The notes under the pieces: generated by a model
The model's database searches: none
Told to the model about the DNA's origin: nothing
Seen by the model: only the letters and a program-made list of their open reading frames with translations
Translations under genes and position numbers: made by a program
Assembly: GCA_016584495.1 (NCBI GenBank)
Contig: WAID01000015.1
Location: 2,604,501-2,668,500 of the forward strand
DNA: 64,000 nt
Reading direction: 5' to 3'
Origin: Celoporthe dispersa
Taxonomy: Eukaryota > Ascomycota > Sordariomycetes > Diaporthales > Cryphonectriaceae
Shown here: positions 1 to 11,332 of the stretch, one piece after another
How positions within the stretch are numbered: the stretch's first letter is position 1
How the letters are laid out: each line of letters begins with the position of its first letter

Positions 1-54
1 ATCATAAGATGGATTCGCATCATAAGATGGATTTGCATCATAAGATGGATTCAC
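1..54. repeat. 18-bp tandem repeat encoding NPSYDA
   Basis: Three copies of an 18-bp unit (ATCATAAGATGGATTYRC on the plus strand) lie head to tail and continue past the window edge. On the minus strand each unit reads N-P-S-Y-D-A/V in frame with the gene above. The copies differ at only one or two positions, so the array is young or homogenised. Confidence 0.85.
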
Positions 55-1206
55 GCCGAGAAACGCACCGCCCGGGGCTGGCTGGCCAGAGGTATCGTTA
101 CCACCGTGGCGATGTGACTGGTGGTGCCGACCTGATGCTTCACGTTTGCCCACCCGTTAGCCTCGACGAGATATGCAGCACGCAAAACGCTTGTATACTT
201 ACAGCTTTCATGCGGCGTTCTTTTGTCTGAAGAACCGTGGTGGTGCCTTCCACTGCCACGGGAGCTTTCCGCATAGCTTCCAGGCTCTTGGCGACGAGAT
301 GATGCTGGCAAGGGTATCAGCTTCGCTAGGTGTCTCTTTCAGGGGATCCGTGAACTCACAGGTTCCTTGTTTCTGAGAGCCGCGGTAGTCTCGATAGTCG
401 TCTTTAGAAGATCGTCTGTGCCCGCCCGAACTGCCTTGTAGTGGAGCCGAGCGGATGGGGAGCCCAGGTGTGGGCAGGCCCTGGCCATATTGATATGCGG
501 ATGTAGAGGCGTTGTCGTATCCGCTCCGACCTGCTTGGGCGCCACTGTCTTGCCATTGCTGATCATAGCCAGAGCTTGAGGCACCTGGCACGGCATTCCA
601 TGGAGGGGCTTGAGATTGTCCGGCTTTGGGAATTTAGAGAGTCAGCCTGAAACTCTCTAAGGGAAGCAGCAGCAAGGTACTGTCATGGTGCCAAAGCTGT
701 CTCTACCCGAGGGACTGTTGACACCTTGTTCTGGTAAATGTATACTCGAAAGAGAAGGACCAGCGTACCGTGATCTTGGCCTCCACCGTGCATATAGTTA
801 GGAGGAGAACCCCAAGTCTCGGCCTGCTGGTTTGGGTACGAGCCTGACTGCTGACCCCCATCAAAGGCGGCAGAAACAGAGTCCTGGTCCAGGGGCTCTA
901 CACTGCGCGGCATCGAAGAGTTCTGTGTTGGCGGTCTCGGCAGCGGCATGTCATTGTAGAAGTCATCGGGGTATTTGAGATATTTCCGAACCGGCTTGGT
1001 TGTCCCGCCAGCTAAGGAAGACAAGAGATATCAGAGAGCATGACTGGTAAAGGGATTGAAGGGCAATAGCGAGCGTCGGGGAAGACTCAAATCGATGGAT
1101 AATACGTACGTTGGAGCTTATAGCCTAACCAGTAGTAGGTTCCTGTCTTTTCATCCCACAGCGCTCCATTCTCATCCCAGAAAATATTGTCCGTGCCCGA
1201 GCTCAT
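1..1206 (-). CDS. Partial gene of unknown function with NPSYDA repeats (5 exons, cut by the left edge)
   Basis: Five exons keep one reading frame: 1206-1110, 1011-769, 623-360, 325-203 and 131-1, with GTACGT, GTACGC, GTGAGT and GTAAGT donors and AG acceptors. The start is the ATG at 1206. About 286 residues are visible. The N-terminus has an acidic/aromatic patch (DNIFWDENGALWDEKTGTYY, then WLGYKL) that vaguely recalls a WW-type fold, but I would not assign one. The rest is rich in Gly, Ser, Gln, Pro and His and looks disordered. At the window edge the protein enters a hexapeptide repeat, NPSYDA, encoded by an 18-bp DNA repeat. The C-terminus lies outside the window. I do not recognise the family. 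The exon chain is well supported because all five phases agree. Function is unknown. Confidence 0.72.
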
Positions 1207-3313
1207 GGCCAAACGTCGTGGGCTTGTGACGCCTTCTCGATCATGTACACAGCGTGGTCACGGTAGGCCGGCTGCTCATAGGGCAGTAGGGTTGAGTGAA
1301 GCCCTTGGTGAGACGATGTGAAGAGAGAAACTACTCGGATACACCAGTGGAGGAGGAGGAGGCGCTCGGCAGGGCGTCAGGATGAGGGACCTTGCGAATG
1401 GGAAAGGCGAGGTATTTATCAACCAAGTGGTCCAGGTCTAGATATGGTGGGCATCTTCAAGTATTGGAATATCTTGCGGGGCAAGCACACAAGACACCAT
1501 TTTGAGCCTCAATTACCCGCCATTGGGCCGAGTGTGGCTATGAGGGCGGCCGTGAGAAAGGTGTTGAAGCTGCATACAGAGATTCTACAACAGCCCTCTC
1601 GTTGGTACTTTTTGTCTCTCAGCCCACACAACATGCTAAGAGCTATGAATGGAGGGTATCTAGCGAGAGGGCGGAGAGAAGAGGAGATATTACTAAAAGA
1701 GGTATCGATCGATAGCCGTGGAGAGCGCGCACATGTATTTCCAGAGTACCATCGATCTCTTCTGCGTTGTGGGTGCGTTACCCTCCTCCCCTTCCCCCAC
1801 CTCTGCGCATGCTACAGAACGCGTGATCAAGGCAGGCCAATAGGTTCTAGTGCATGCATGGAACGATGGCTGCTGGGTCCGTGATGCTATAGGTGCCACC
1901 CAGCAGGAGATACTAGCGACCTGTGACACAAACCTTACGGGTCCACGATGGTCCGCGAGTTCATCCACGGGCTGGCATGTCGCTGACCTGACAGCCCCAT
2001 ACCCAGAGACACACCACTCTGGTTCTCGACTGAGCCTGATAGCATTTCTAGTATTCCTACCCGAGGGCCGCAGCTGCGATGGGCAGGGAAAGGAGCAGGT
2101 GGTCATCAAGAGACTCAAAAGCCCGGCAGTGTGAACTGGAAAACCCGGGTGGGGAGGAGAAGGGGAACACAGGAGATACCTGCATGTACTACCGTAGGGC
2201 CACCGAGTTTCCTTTTCTTTTCTTGTTGTGTACCACAACAGTACTGAAGGTTGATTGCTCGGGTATTTGTCAAGGAGGGAGAGGAAGAAGGGAGGGGGCG
2301 ACGAAAGTGGCAGGTCGGGTTTCTGTGGGCAGATCAGGAGCTCATGTGAGAACAAGAGGTCGTACGGCAACAATGTGGTCGGAATTAATTCGATACTGTG
2401 GTATGCGCAGACATGTGCGTCATACATAGTATCGCGCTAGGCATGTGGTACAGGCGACAGGGACCGGGGGCAACCATGTATAGACATGTCACAAGTATGT
2501 CAACACCCCTGTCCAGTGCTAGCGACCGGTGTGCATGGGCCCCCATGTCAGGTTTCTCGCCCCTGCCCTACAAACTATAAATCTGTCTCTGGGTGGCTCA
2601 TCGAGAGATCCGGATTTACCAAATTTGGTTTCCTCGTGGGGTGTGTAGGGAAAGAAAAAAAAAAGGGGGAAATACAGCACAGTATGTCTGTCTTAGGTGA
2701 GGAGAGGCCCGAGGTCTTGCTGGCCTCGGAAGTTCCTGTCTCCAGCTTGACTTCTTCCTCCTTAAACTGAAACCGCCAGTTCCGGGCTCTGGTGACCCAT
2801 CGCGAAAAATTTTTCTTCTTTGGCAACTCGTTTCCCTTGAATATTTCCCACCTTAGCCTATGCGGCCCGAGCCTCAAGCTATTTATCTAGTACTGCAGAG
2901 TGTTCGTGCTAATTTCCGCGGTCTGCGCGTCCCGAGCATAGCCTTGTCGCGTCCGCGCTCGTGGGCACTGCAAATCTCTGCATGTTACAGTGAAATAAGG
3001 CACCACACGCGTCGATCTCAAAAGTGCGAGCGAGCCTTTTCCATACCCTATGGTCACTTGCCCCCACCCCACCCACTACTCCATACTGCCTCTATCAACC
3101 AGTCCAACCATGATAGCCTTGTTTATGCCTACGAGGTAACTACAGCCTCTTTCAATTCAGTAGGTACTTACCGGGTCCCCCTCTCCCCACAGACGTCGAG
3201 TGTGCCCCTGACAGACCGTATCGTTGTCTAACCAAGAGAGTCAAGACTTCTGTCGACGCCATCTTTACGACCCTCGCGCCCCTCGTCACGTGCCTGCGCA
3301 TCTCGTATTCCTC
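1207..3313. other. Divergent intergenic region, no gene seen
   Basis: Shared upstream region of two divergently transcribed genes (starts at 1206 minus and 3314 plus). It holds an A10 tract near 2650 and patches of CT-rich sequence near 3050-3080 that may belong to a leader. The longest open frames here (for example 1693-2427 minus) have random-looking composition and no splice logic. Confidence 0.6.
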
Positions 3314-5112
3314 ATGAGCCCAAGCGAAAGCTCCAGTGACTACGCGTCGGTTACTGAGGGACCGTCTGTGAGAAACCTGAGATGGAGTCAAGGTTACAGA
3401 CGCCGCGTTTACCGGGCCTGGCCGCCGACAAACTTGGTTTCCTACCCAGTCTCGAAGCGTCTCACCATATACCGACATTTATTTGAACACATAGGCGCGA
3501 GCACGTTGTCCAGTACGGGCACGCGTTCGGACACCCACACCCAAAATGATGAGCTCGACACACCGGAGGACAGGCTTGTGCGGGACAGATGGCGAGAACT
3601 AGCAGACCAGAAAATCAGAATATACGCCATCCGCGCTCGCATCAAGGAAACAAGCGCAGAGATCAAGGTGGCGCGGGAGGCCGGGACGAGACCGAGAACA
3701 AGTTCATGTCTGCTGCTCGGCCAGCTATGCTCATACCCGTCCTGACTACAGCCCAGATAACACCGCAAATGGGCGACCTGCCAGGTCTCTTCCAGGACAT
3801 GCAGGACAAGCGGGAGACATGTCAAGGCTATGAAATATCAATGGAGGACCTCGAGAACGAACTGAAACATGCTCAGGACGGGCTTGATCTCCTCGAAAGA
3901 CGCCTAATCAATGAGCTCCGTAACCCAATTGAAGCCGGAGCAACTCGCGAGCCGCTGAAGCTTGGTATACCGCCATTATCACCACCCGACTTGCTATTGT
4001 GTCTTGAAATCAAGCCGGATAAAACGATCCGGAACCCGAGATATACAGAGCTTATAGATGCCGTGCTTGGGTTTAACGCAGCAAAACAAGAGCGTGTTAA
4101 GCTGTTTGCTGAAAAACAGAGGATTGAGGAGCGAAAAACAGTTACAGATTCTTTGAGCAATATCACCCTGCAGCCCTTCGACATATCAAACCGCTTCAGG
4201 ACCAAGAGTTAAAGTTCTTTGACAACTTTAATGCTGAGAAGTATAACATTTTGGATAATATGAGAGACTTGCGCGAAAGAGTAAGGGCACGTGTGCAAAC
4301 CTGCTGGGAAATGGACATCATCCTCGCTATATGCCCCTATCTGAAGTGCAAAGCTGGTTTCCCGGCGATTTCTCCATCGACGAGGACCTGAAGAACCCAA
4401 ATGCAGCGGCTGCAGAATGGACGGAGGACACGACGAGTACAACAACAACCACCCAGTTTTCGATTTTGCTATCCAATCCTGCTTCTCATCTGCTCCTGCA
4501 CGATTTCCCGCTTACTGCAAAGGCAGCCCTAAGAAAAGCCAAAGCAGCTTTGAGAACAGCTGAAGTCTCCTCACCAGAGCACCTACAATTGCAGGCTGTC
4601 GTTGACTCGGCTGCCAAAGAGGTTTCCATCCAGAACCTGATTGTCGGGGCCGGGGAGAAAGGCAAGGAGGAAAACAAGCGTGACTTTATCAACAGATGGA
4701 TGCTGCAGAATTTACGGACCTCTATACACGAGGTTGAAACTCTCTACTCGCACTATCTACACGAAGGGCCCCAGGCGTCCTGGATCCCGACGAGTGGCAA
4801 GAGGGCGTGCTCCGCAGCTGGTTCGACAGTGAAGGAGACAGAGAGCTGTCCAGCCCGGAGCCTGAAGTCTCAGAGACTACGTGGGACACAGCACCTCCAA
4901 CAGCACCATCGTGGCTCAGTGATCCCTTCTCCGGTTCATATTCCTGGTACGGTAGCGACGATGGGGAGGAGACGATCGACACGGAGATGCTTAACGGCAA
5001 TGGAGGTCTTAAGATGTCACATGGTGCAGTGCCTAGATGGCCTGCAGGTGTGGCACCAGGACTGGATGATAACGATAGTACTCTGGGCGAGGAAAAGGAG
5101 GATGCATCTTGA
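3314..5112 (+). CDS. Unrecognised coiled-coil protein (about 600 aa after correcting four 1-nt losses)
   Basis: The frame opens at ATG 3314 (MSPSESSSDY) and the last frame ends at TGA 5110-5112. The coding signal moves through five reading-frame segments. Each shift is repaired by one base added to a short run: GGG at 3683-3685, TTT at 4152-4154, CCCC at 4334-4337 and CCCC at 4769-4772. The corrected span is 1803 nt, exactly 601 codons including the stop. The protein is charged and helical, with coiled-coil heptads around MEDLENELKHAQDGLDLLER and an acidic tail. There is no signal peptide or membrane segment. The frames join with no splice consensus at the shift points, so introns do not explain them. 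I do not recognise the family. It may be a pseudogene, but sequencing error in homopolymers is more likely given the same pattern elsewhere. Confidence 0.6.
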
Positions 5113-7659
5113 ATATTGGCCACAAAACATTCTTTCACATGTTTTCTTTTATCGGATTCTTGTGAGGTTGGAGGTTCGCTTTCTTCCTCTGCCTGTTTTA
5201 CTACGCTGTAAATTTTTCTCTTTCTTTCTTTTCCACGCATATCATTCTCTCTACCCAGGTCTGACCACTTTTTTGTTTGAGGATACTTGAGAGACATTGT
5301 ATCAATTATGGTTTTTGTCATGATACCTTGGGCTTGACAGGAGTCTTGAGAAACTATCTAGGGTTTTCTTCTCTTGGTCTTTCGACATCGTTGCGGAGAT
5401 ATTACAATTTGCTATGTACCGTGGGAAACACAGGACCACACCACAAGTACTTAGCGTCAATCACTACCGCTGTTTAGAATCTAGCAATCTTTCTATACAC
5501 CTCATCTGCCGACATGCTGCTCCGCGACCCGACATGCGACCGGACTTGCGATCCCCTCCCCGTCCCGAGCATGTACGACCGTGACTCAAGGCAGGCGAGC
5601 TGAAAAAAAGAAGAAAAAGAAAGAAATTTGGGTCAGGCGTCAGGCGCCGACGCACAAGATGAACATCCTATGGCCGACACGAAAAGTCTGGCCTGGAGGC
5701 CCTGCCACCCGATAATGCACCCACTCGCACCGTGTCCAGTCGTCACCCTACCGCCGAGATGATCGATAGGCACCAGAAGAGCCAGAGCAGCGGATGCACG
5801 TTCTCCACTTCTATTTAGCTCCATATCAAAACAAATCAACCGAAAGAAAAGAAAAGAGAAAAAAAAACAAGAAAAAATCCCATCCCGTCCCCGCCCCCGT
5901 CCTTCCCGTGTCGGCCCCATCCCCAAAGAAGCTGAACCTCCAAACACCAGGAGCCCGTCATATCTTCACACGTCGCCGCCTCTCCTGTATGCCTCTGCCC
6001 AACCGACCACCCACATTAGCCAGAGATATCTTTTCCGCGTCTCAGTGGCCCGCAGGCTGGAGGCGACCTACCTCAACCATCCGCTCGGCCTACGGCGTCC
6101 CGCATCTACGCCAGCCACCTGCCAGCTAGCCCCAGCCCTAGAAGGCGGCCTGGAGCAGGCAGGGCCCCTGTCTACCGGAGCCCCCAGTCGCGGGGGCCGA
6201 ATAGGCAGGGAATGTCGGCGATCACAAGAGACCTTGCAGATACAAGAGCGATACTTGCATGTTCAACCAGCAGTGACAAGCTGGTCAGTCGTGGCCGTAG
6301 TAAGTTTTTCTAGACCTACTCGCCAGGCTGCGGCCGTCATGCGCCCGCCGACACCCTCCCCCACTTCAGCCCAGCCCGAGATTGTCTTTCCCCTCTGGCG
6401 GACGTGGGAAGCGAGAGGGGAGGGATGCCAGAACCAGGGTCGTGGGGATACACGTGGGAGCCGTGTGACGCCCTAGGTGAGATGTAGCCCAGCCCTTCTT
6501 CTCCCTTTCTTTCTTTCCTTGCCCATGCACATCGCCCTTCCCGTTACATCACGCTTAGGAGGGGACTAGGGCTGTTCAAGTTCCCCACAAGGCTGCTTCT
6601 TCACGCACAAGAACGCGAAACATATTGGAAAGGGGAGGTGGGTGGGAGACTTTAGAGAAAAAAAAGAGGGAACATGGGGGCAAGGATGGCAAGCCATCTC
6701 ATCCTGTAGGACTCAGGCCAACGTGACCATCCACTCGTCGGGCCAATAGTAAGCATGGCTTTGAGCCTCACAGTTGAGGGTAAGCCTTGGATTGGTCATC
6801 TTGAAACTCGGTAGCGCGACATGCGTGCCGTCCTGCGTAGGCATTGCTGCCCATTTTTTCCACCTCTCTTTTTCTCTACGGAAGGGAAGGGGAGGAGAGA
6901 GGGAGAGGCGGTTCACTCCCAGTCCTCTTCTCTAGCTCCTTTTTTTTCCCTCTCTTTCTTCCTCCTCACTGTGTTCTTTTCTTCTTTCTTCTTGGTTACA
7001 AAATCCTTATCTGATTTTTTCCCGGAAGAGGAGCTACCAAGGCCCGAAATCGAGTGATACCAGAGACCCTGTAGCCCAGGCTGCTGTACAACACAACCTT
7101 GTTCCCGGGCCTAAAACCGCCGGCAAATACATCCACCCCTTCCCCCTCTTTCAGCCTTTTCCCAATCCCAAGTGGGCTTTTGTTGGCCCCGAAGCCATAA
7201 GCTGGGTATGAGTCATATCCACGGACCAAAGACACAAAGAGCGGTGACCGGTGAAGGAGGAAAAAATGCCTCAGTGACAAGCAATTTCTTTCAGGAAAGG
7301 GTTTAGGCTGGAGAAGGAAGAGAGAGAGAGAAGAGAGAAGGGAGGGGGAGTGTGTGGTGGGTGTGGATGACAGGAAAGAGGGCTAGAGATTGCGAGGCCC
7401 CTCCCCCCCCAAATCTCGAAACCGGTCAGAGATCATCGTCATGCACGGCTGTGGAGGGTGTGCCACCGCGGGGTGAAGTGGTCACGCCCCTATTCTCGGG
7501 CTGGTAGGGGTTTGGGGCGGTGGGGGCCGGAGGGCTCCTAAGAAAAGTGCACGAGTCTGCGAAACGAACAGGCCGGAGCAGGTAACTCCGCAGAGCCTCA
7601 TCATGTCTCGGTGTCCTGCCTTTCGGCAAAGTGGAAGTGGGTAGGGCAGAGAGACAGGG

Positions 7660-7697
<38 letters not shown>

Positions 7698-8707
7698 GAA
7701 CAGGTAGGCTTGGGACTCGACCGGCATGGAAGGGAGAGAAGAAGGAGGAGGGGAGATTTGTGCTCAATCTCACGTCTTGTGCACATCGATGCATGGCGTG
7801 GGGGCACTCTTGGAAGAGGAAGAGGAAGAGAGAGGGCCGGGGGTGAGAAGATGGCTGAAAGACCCCCTTTTTTCCCCCTTTCAAGTCCTCGATTCTTACT
7901 GAACATGTCTCAAAATGACAGAACACGCTGCCCTCACCCGGGCTCCCTCACCCTCGCCCTTACCCCCAAGTCCAACAACGCAGTCGGTTTCTTCCCAAGA
8001 AAGTAACCAAAAGACAGACCATCAGATCCACCCATCGTCTCGTCCAGGCCCGAGCCGAAGGTAAGGCCTGTCAGAATCGTCCCGACCCGAAGGGACCGGC
8101 GGGGCGCAGTGGATCCAGGCGAAGCGACGGCAAGGTTCTCCCCTGACTCGTTTTTTCTCCTTGCTCTCCCAAAAAGAAAGACTTCCCTTACCCAGCAGTG
8201 CAAGAGTCGTCCGTCGCTCCTCATGGTCTGAGATGGAATGGCTCCGAGGGGCTGGCGCTGTTCGGGAGGACTAGACCAGGTTCAGAGGACCATGCATGCA
8301 CTGCGGTGGGTATCTACGCCCGACGATAGTGAACAAAGTCTAAAGTGCAGTTCTGTATACGGCGCATGGAGACGGCCTGTAAGATAATATGTACAAGAGC
8401 GTGCCGCTTTCTAGCGCTGCGATGAAAATACATATGTAGAAGATGGAGCGCCTTGGCTTAGCACTTTGGGACGTCTCCAACTTGGTTGTCTGTCCTGCCT
8501 TGGACGCTGTTCTGTCATTCAATACAGATCTATGAAAGCCTCAGCAAAAATAAACGAAAACGCTGGATTCTGTTAAGTGCACGTTTCCCTGAACGTTGAT
8601 CGTCATCCATCAACAGGTCGAAACGATCAAGTCGACACCGGTCCTGGAGCGCTGTTGCCATTCCTCTCCACCCCCACCCCACAGCGGCCCAGTATCTCGA
8701 GCTTGAG
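5113..8707. other. Convergent intergenic region, no gene seen
   Basis: 3.6 kb between two gene ends. The sequence has many A/G- and C/T-rich tracts (5820-5880, 6880-7000, 7320-7360), a GA microsatellite at 7664-7696, and open frames of random composition. No domain, splice pattern or frame continuity suggested a gene. Confidence 0.55.
7664..7696. repeat. (AG)n microsatellite
   Basis: About 16 uninterrupted AG dinucleotides. They account for the Ser-Leu or Arg-Glu repeats in overlapping spurious open frames. Confidence 0.9.
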
Positions 8708-10049
8708 CTATGTCTCGCAACATCCAGGATCTCCGCCTGAAAATGAACCGGCGATCAGCGACTCGGAGTTCGCAGGCCTGATTTCGTCCTTGTCCTCGGT
8801 CAGGGTGTCAACATGGACCCACAGACGGAAGAACTCGAGAGCTCGTCTCAATAGCTCAGTGTCGACCATCTGCCTCAGCAGGCCAGAATCGACCAACTGT
8901 TGCATCGTTTCTGGATCGCACAACTGCTCAAGCAAGACACCAAGGTCATGCGCAATCTCCATCAAGACGAAAGGAGTCCTCGACTTGGCATTATGCAACA
9001 GCTCTCCGTACCTGGCTAGCCTGGCTAGTCTCTCTTCCAGCATCGTCCGTCCTGGCTTGGCAGGCGTGGCGAATAGACTCGACATCGAGGAGGCCGCTGA
9101 TCGGACGCTGAAGGAGAACCGTTTGTCCATGAAGGGGTTTCCGCCTGGTGACGATGTGGATGTGTCCAAGGACGTCCCATTCGAATCATTGCTGTGGGCC
9201 ACATCGATCTCTGACCGACTGAGAGCGCCGTGTGATGAAGGTGGACCATCACGTACGGAACCCACGTTGAGTGTACGACTGGAGATTATGAACCTTGGTT
9301 TATACTTGTGTGGTAGCTTGGTGAGGCTCTGAAGGCCTACTCGCATGCGCTTGGCCACAGAATGTGTCGACGACGTTGATATGTGCTTCCGCCTCTTCGA
9401 GTTGAGAAAGTTCCTGAGCCCCGTGAACCTCTTGAATACCTGTAGTCGGACGTTCATTGTAGACGTATCGGCATTGTGAGGAGAGGTTGAAGGCGTTCTC
9501 GTCGATACCGTAGCCTGCCTCTGCGGCCCCTACGACGCGACGAGGTGATGGAACTGATCTTGGAGATATTCTGGTCAACAGTCAGAACCCGAAGCCATTT
9601 CCCAAAGCATGAGGAGACCGATAAGATGGCTCCAATGTAGAAGATTGGAAGCTTAGATTCAAGAGACACACCTGCTAGAGTGTCCTCGCCGACCTCCTCT
9701 AGTTTTCTGATATACTGCTTGTGGACACTTTCCAAACCGGCCATATCGTGAGCGCTGACTGGTTGACGTCCCCGAGGCTGGCACGCCGGCCTATCGAGCA
9801 GCTCCTCGAGACATGTGAATGGCCGTGACAGAGGGAGGGAGATAGGAGAGACTTCTCCATAGAGGAGCTCGGCGACTTCAGAGCAGTAATGGAGGCCATG
9901 TCTTCAGCCTCGGACCCACACTCGGAGATTATGGCTGGCGAAGGCTTCACCGCAATGATAGACGGCCTGTCCATAAACGCTGGCGAGGAAATATTGGAGT
10001 GAACCTTGTCTAACGAGGGCTGCATGATGTCAAGTTCGTCAATCTGCAT
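8708..10049 (-). CDS. Unrecognised protein with an in-frame TAG and one frameshift
   Basis: Start ATG at 10049 (MQIDELDIMQ), stop TAG at 8710-8708. Exon 1 runs to 9672 and the intron is 9671-9571 (GTGTGT donor, CAG acceptor). Exon 2 is 9570-8708. Exon 1 needs one extra G in the GGGG run at 9773-9770 to reach the frame of MAGLESVHKQYIRK. Exon 2 is then one open frame to the stop, except for a TAG at 9532-9530, codon 140 of 414. Downstream of it the coding signal is strong: a basic stretch (FLNSKRRKH), a Ser-rich middle, and a Leu-rich helical C-terminal region (LEERLARLARYGELLHN, LLEQLCDPETMQQLVDSGLL). No signal peptide. I do not recognise the family. The TAG may be a real nonsense mutation, an unseen small intron, or a base error. 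The gene may therefore be broken. Confidence 0.5.
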
Positions 10050-11332
10050 GCTTCTTGTAGTGACCCTGCGAATCAGGCTATATGTATGGAAGGGTTGCCT
10101 GTGAGGAGGTTGAAAACAAAAGAGTGGAAGTGGCTGATGTTGGAAGTCTGAATGAACGTGTCAAAGATGATGAAGAGAAGAAGAAAAGTGAAAAACTGGA
10201 GTTCATGGAGCAGCTTCAAAAAATAACAGAGGTGGAATGCCTGGAAATGGGGCGAGGAAGGCGTTAGGGTGCTGCCTACATGGAAGAAGAAGGTGGAAGG
10301 AGATTAAGTGACCAGCTGTCCATGTGTTCCGTGAACTGACCACTCTCACTTCCCACACCCTTGCCCATACCTTCCTGCTATTCTTTTCGGTTTTACTGGA
10401 GGAGAGACGCAGACTCCGCCAGCACCTACCAAGGATCCCTAAATAGAATTGACCGAATCCCTTCGAATCTGGCGTGCTTGTTAGGTGTCGTCGCTACTGT
10501 GCGTCCCTCACGGATACTGCAGGCCATTCGTCATAGCAGCACATAAACAGGTATGTGAGATCAAGATGGACAGATCCTCGAAAAGGTCGATTGTTGTCAC
10601 GACATTACCTCTGTTGGGAATTGAGAGGACTTGGGTGTGCTGCACTCCGGAGAAGGCTTGAGCATCGCGTCCGCGATCCCACCACAATGTCCACGCTTGG
10701 CCAGCTTCTGGCGCAATCATTATGGTAGTATCAACTTGGAAATCTCCTTCCTACTTACAGGTGACACCGAACACTGGACACAAGAAGTGGTTCGTTGGCG
10801 CCTGGGATCGTGAATGAGGAGACGAGGGAGCGGTAGAAACAGGCCAAGCAGCGACAACCTGCAGAGGATCCAAAATTTCTACTTCGACGTGGCGACTCCT
10901 GTAAACTCACGAACTTGTCTAGCCACTACATCTTGCATGGAATTCCCTTGGATCTCTTCCGACAATCCCTCGGGCAGTGGCAAAGTGACTAGATAGTGAA
11001 GACATCGCGAAGCTGACTCTTGCCCTGGAGATGTTCTAGGGGATAGTCAGCGCCCAAAAGGCCATTATCGTCTCCATACATTGCCTGTGCTCCATCATTG
11101 ATGCTTTCAAAAGGTTAGTATTCGCAGGGATTGGCTACTAAACACCATTCTCGAGTAAAAATCGCGAGGTCTCGATATGTAGATATGTCGCTCGATGGGC
11201 GACCCTTTCTACAAGCAGCCTCCTCCTGTACCATCAATACGCAGCCAACTTATGTATTGATCCCCAGAACTGGGGTGGTGCAATTATCTTATCCCCTCCC
11301 TCCCCTTCTCGTATGTCCCCGGACGACCTCTT
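10050..11332. other. Intergenic stretch with weak minus-strand coding-like patches
   Basis: Lies upstream of the 8.7-10.0 kb gene and downstream of PSD1. On the minus strand, around 11010-10900, there is a clean short reading (LPLPEGLSEEIQGN) that runs up to a consensus GTGAGT donor. Around 10790-10610 there are pieces flanked by a GTAAGT donor and AG acceptors. I could not join them into one gene with a start codon, so I annotate no CDS. Confidence 0.35.

Noticed and set aside
1693..2427. 244-codon minus-strand open frame
   Set aside because: No protein-like segments, no conserved motif, and it lies in the divergent promoter region of two real genes.
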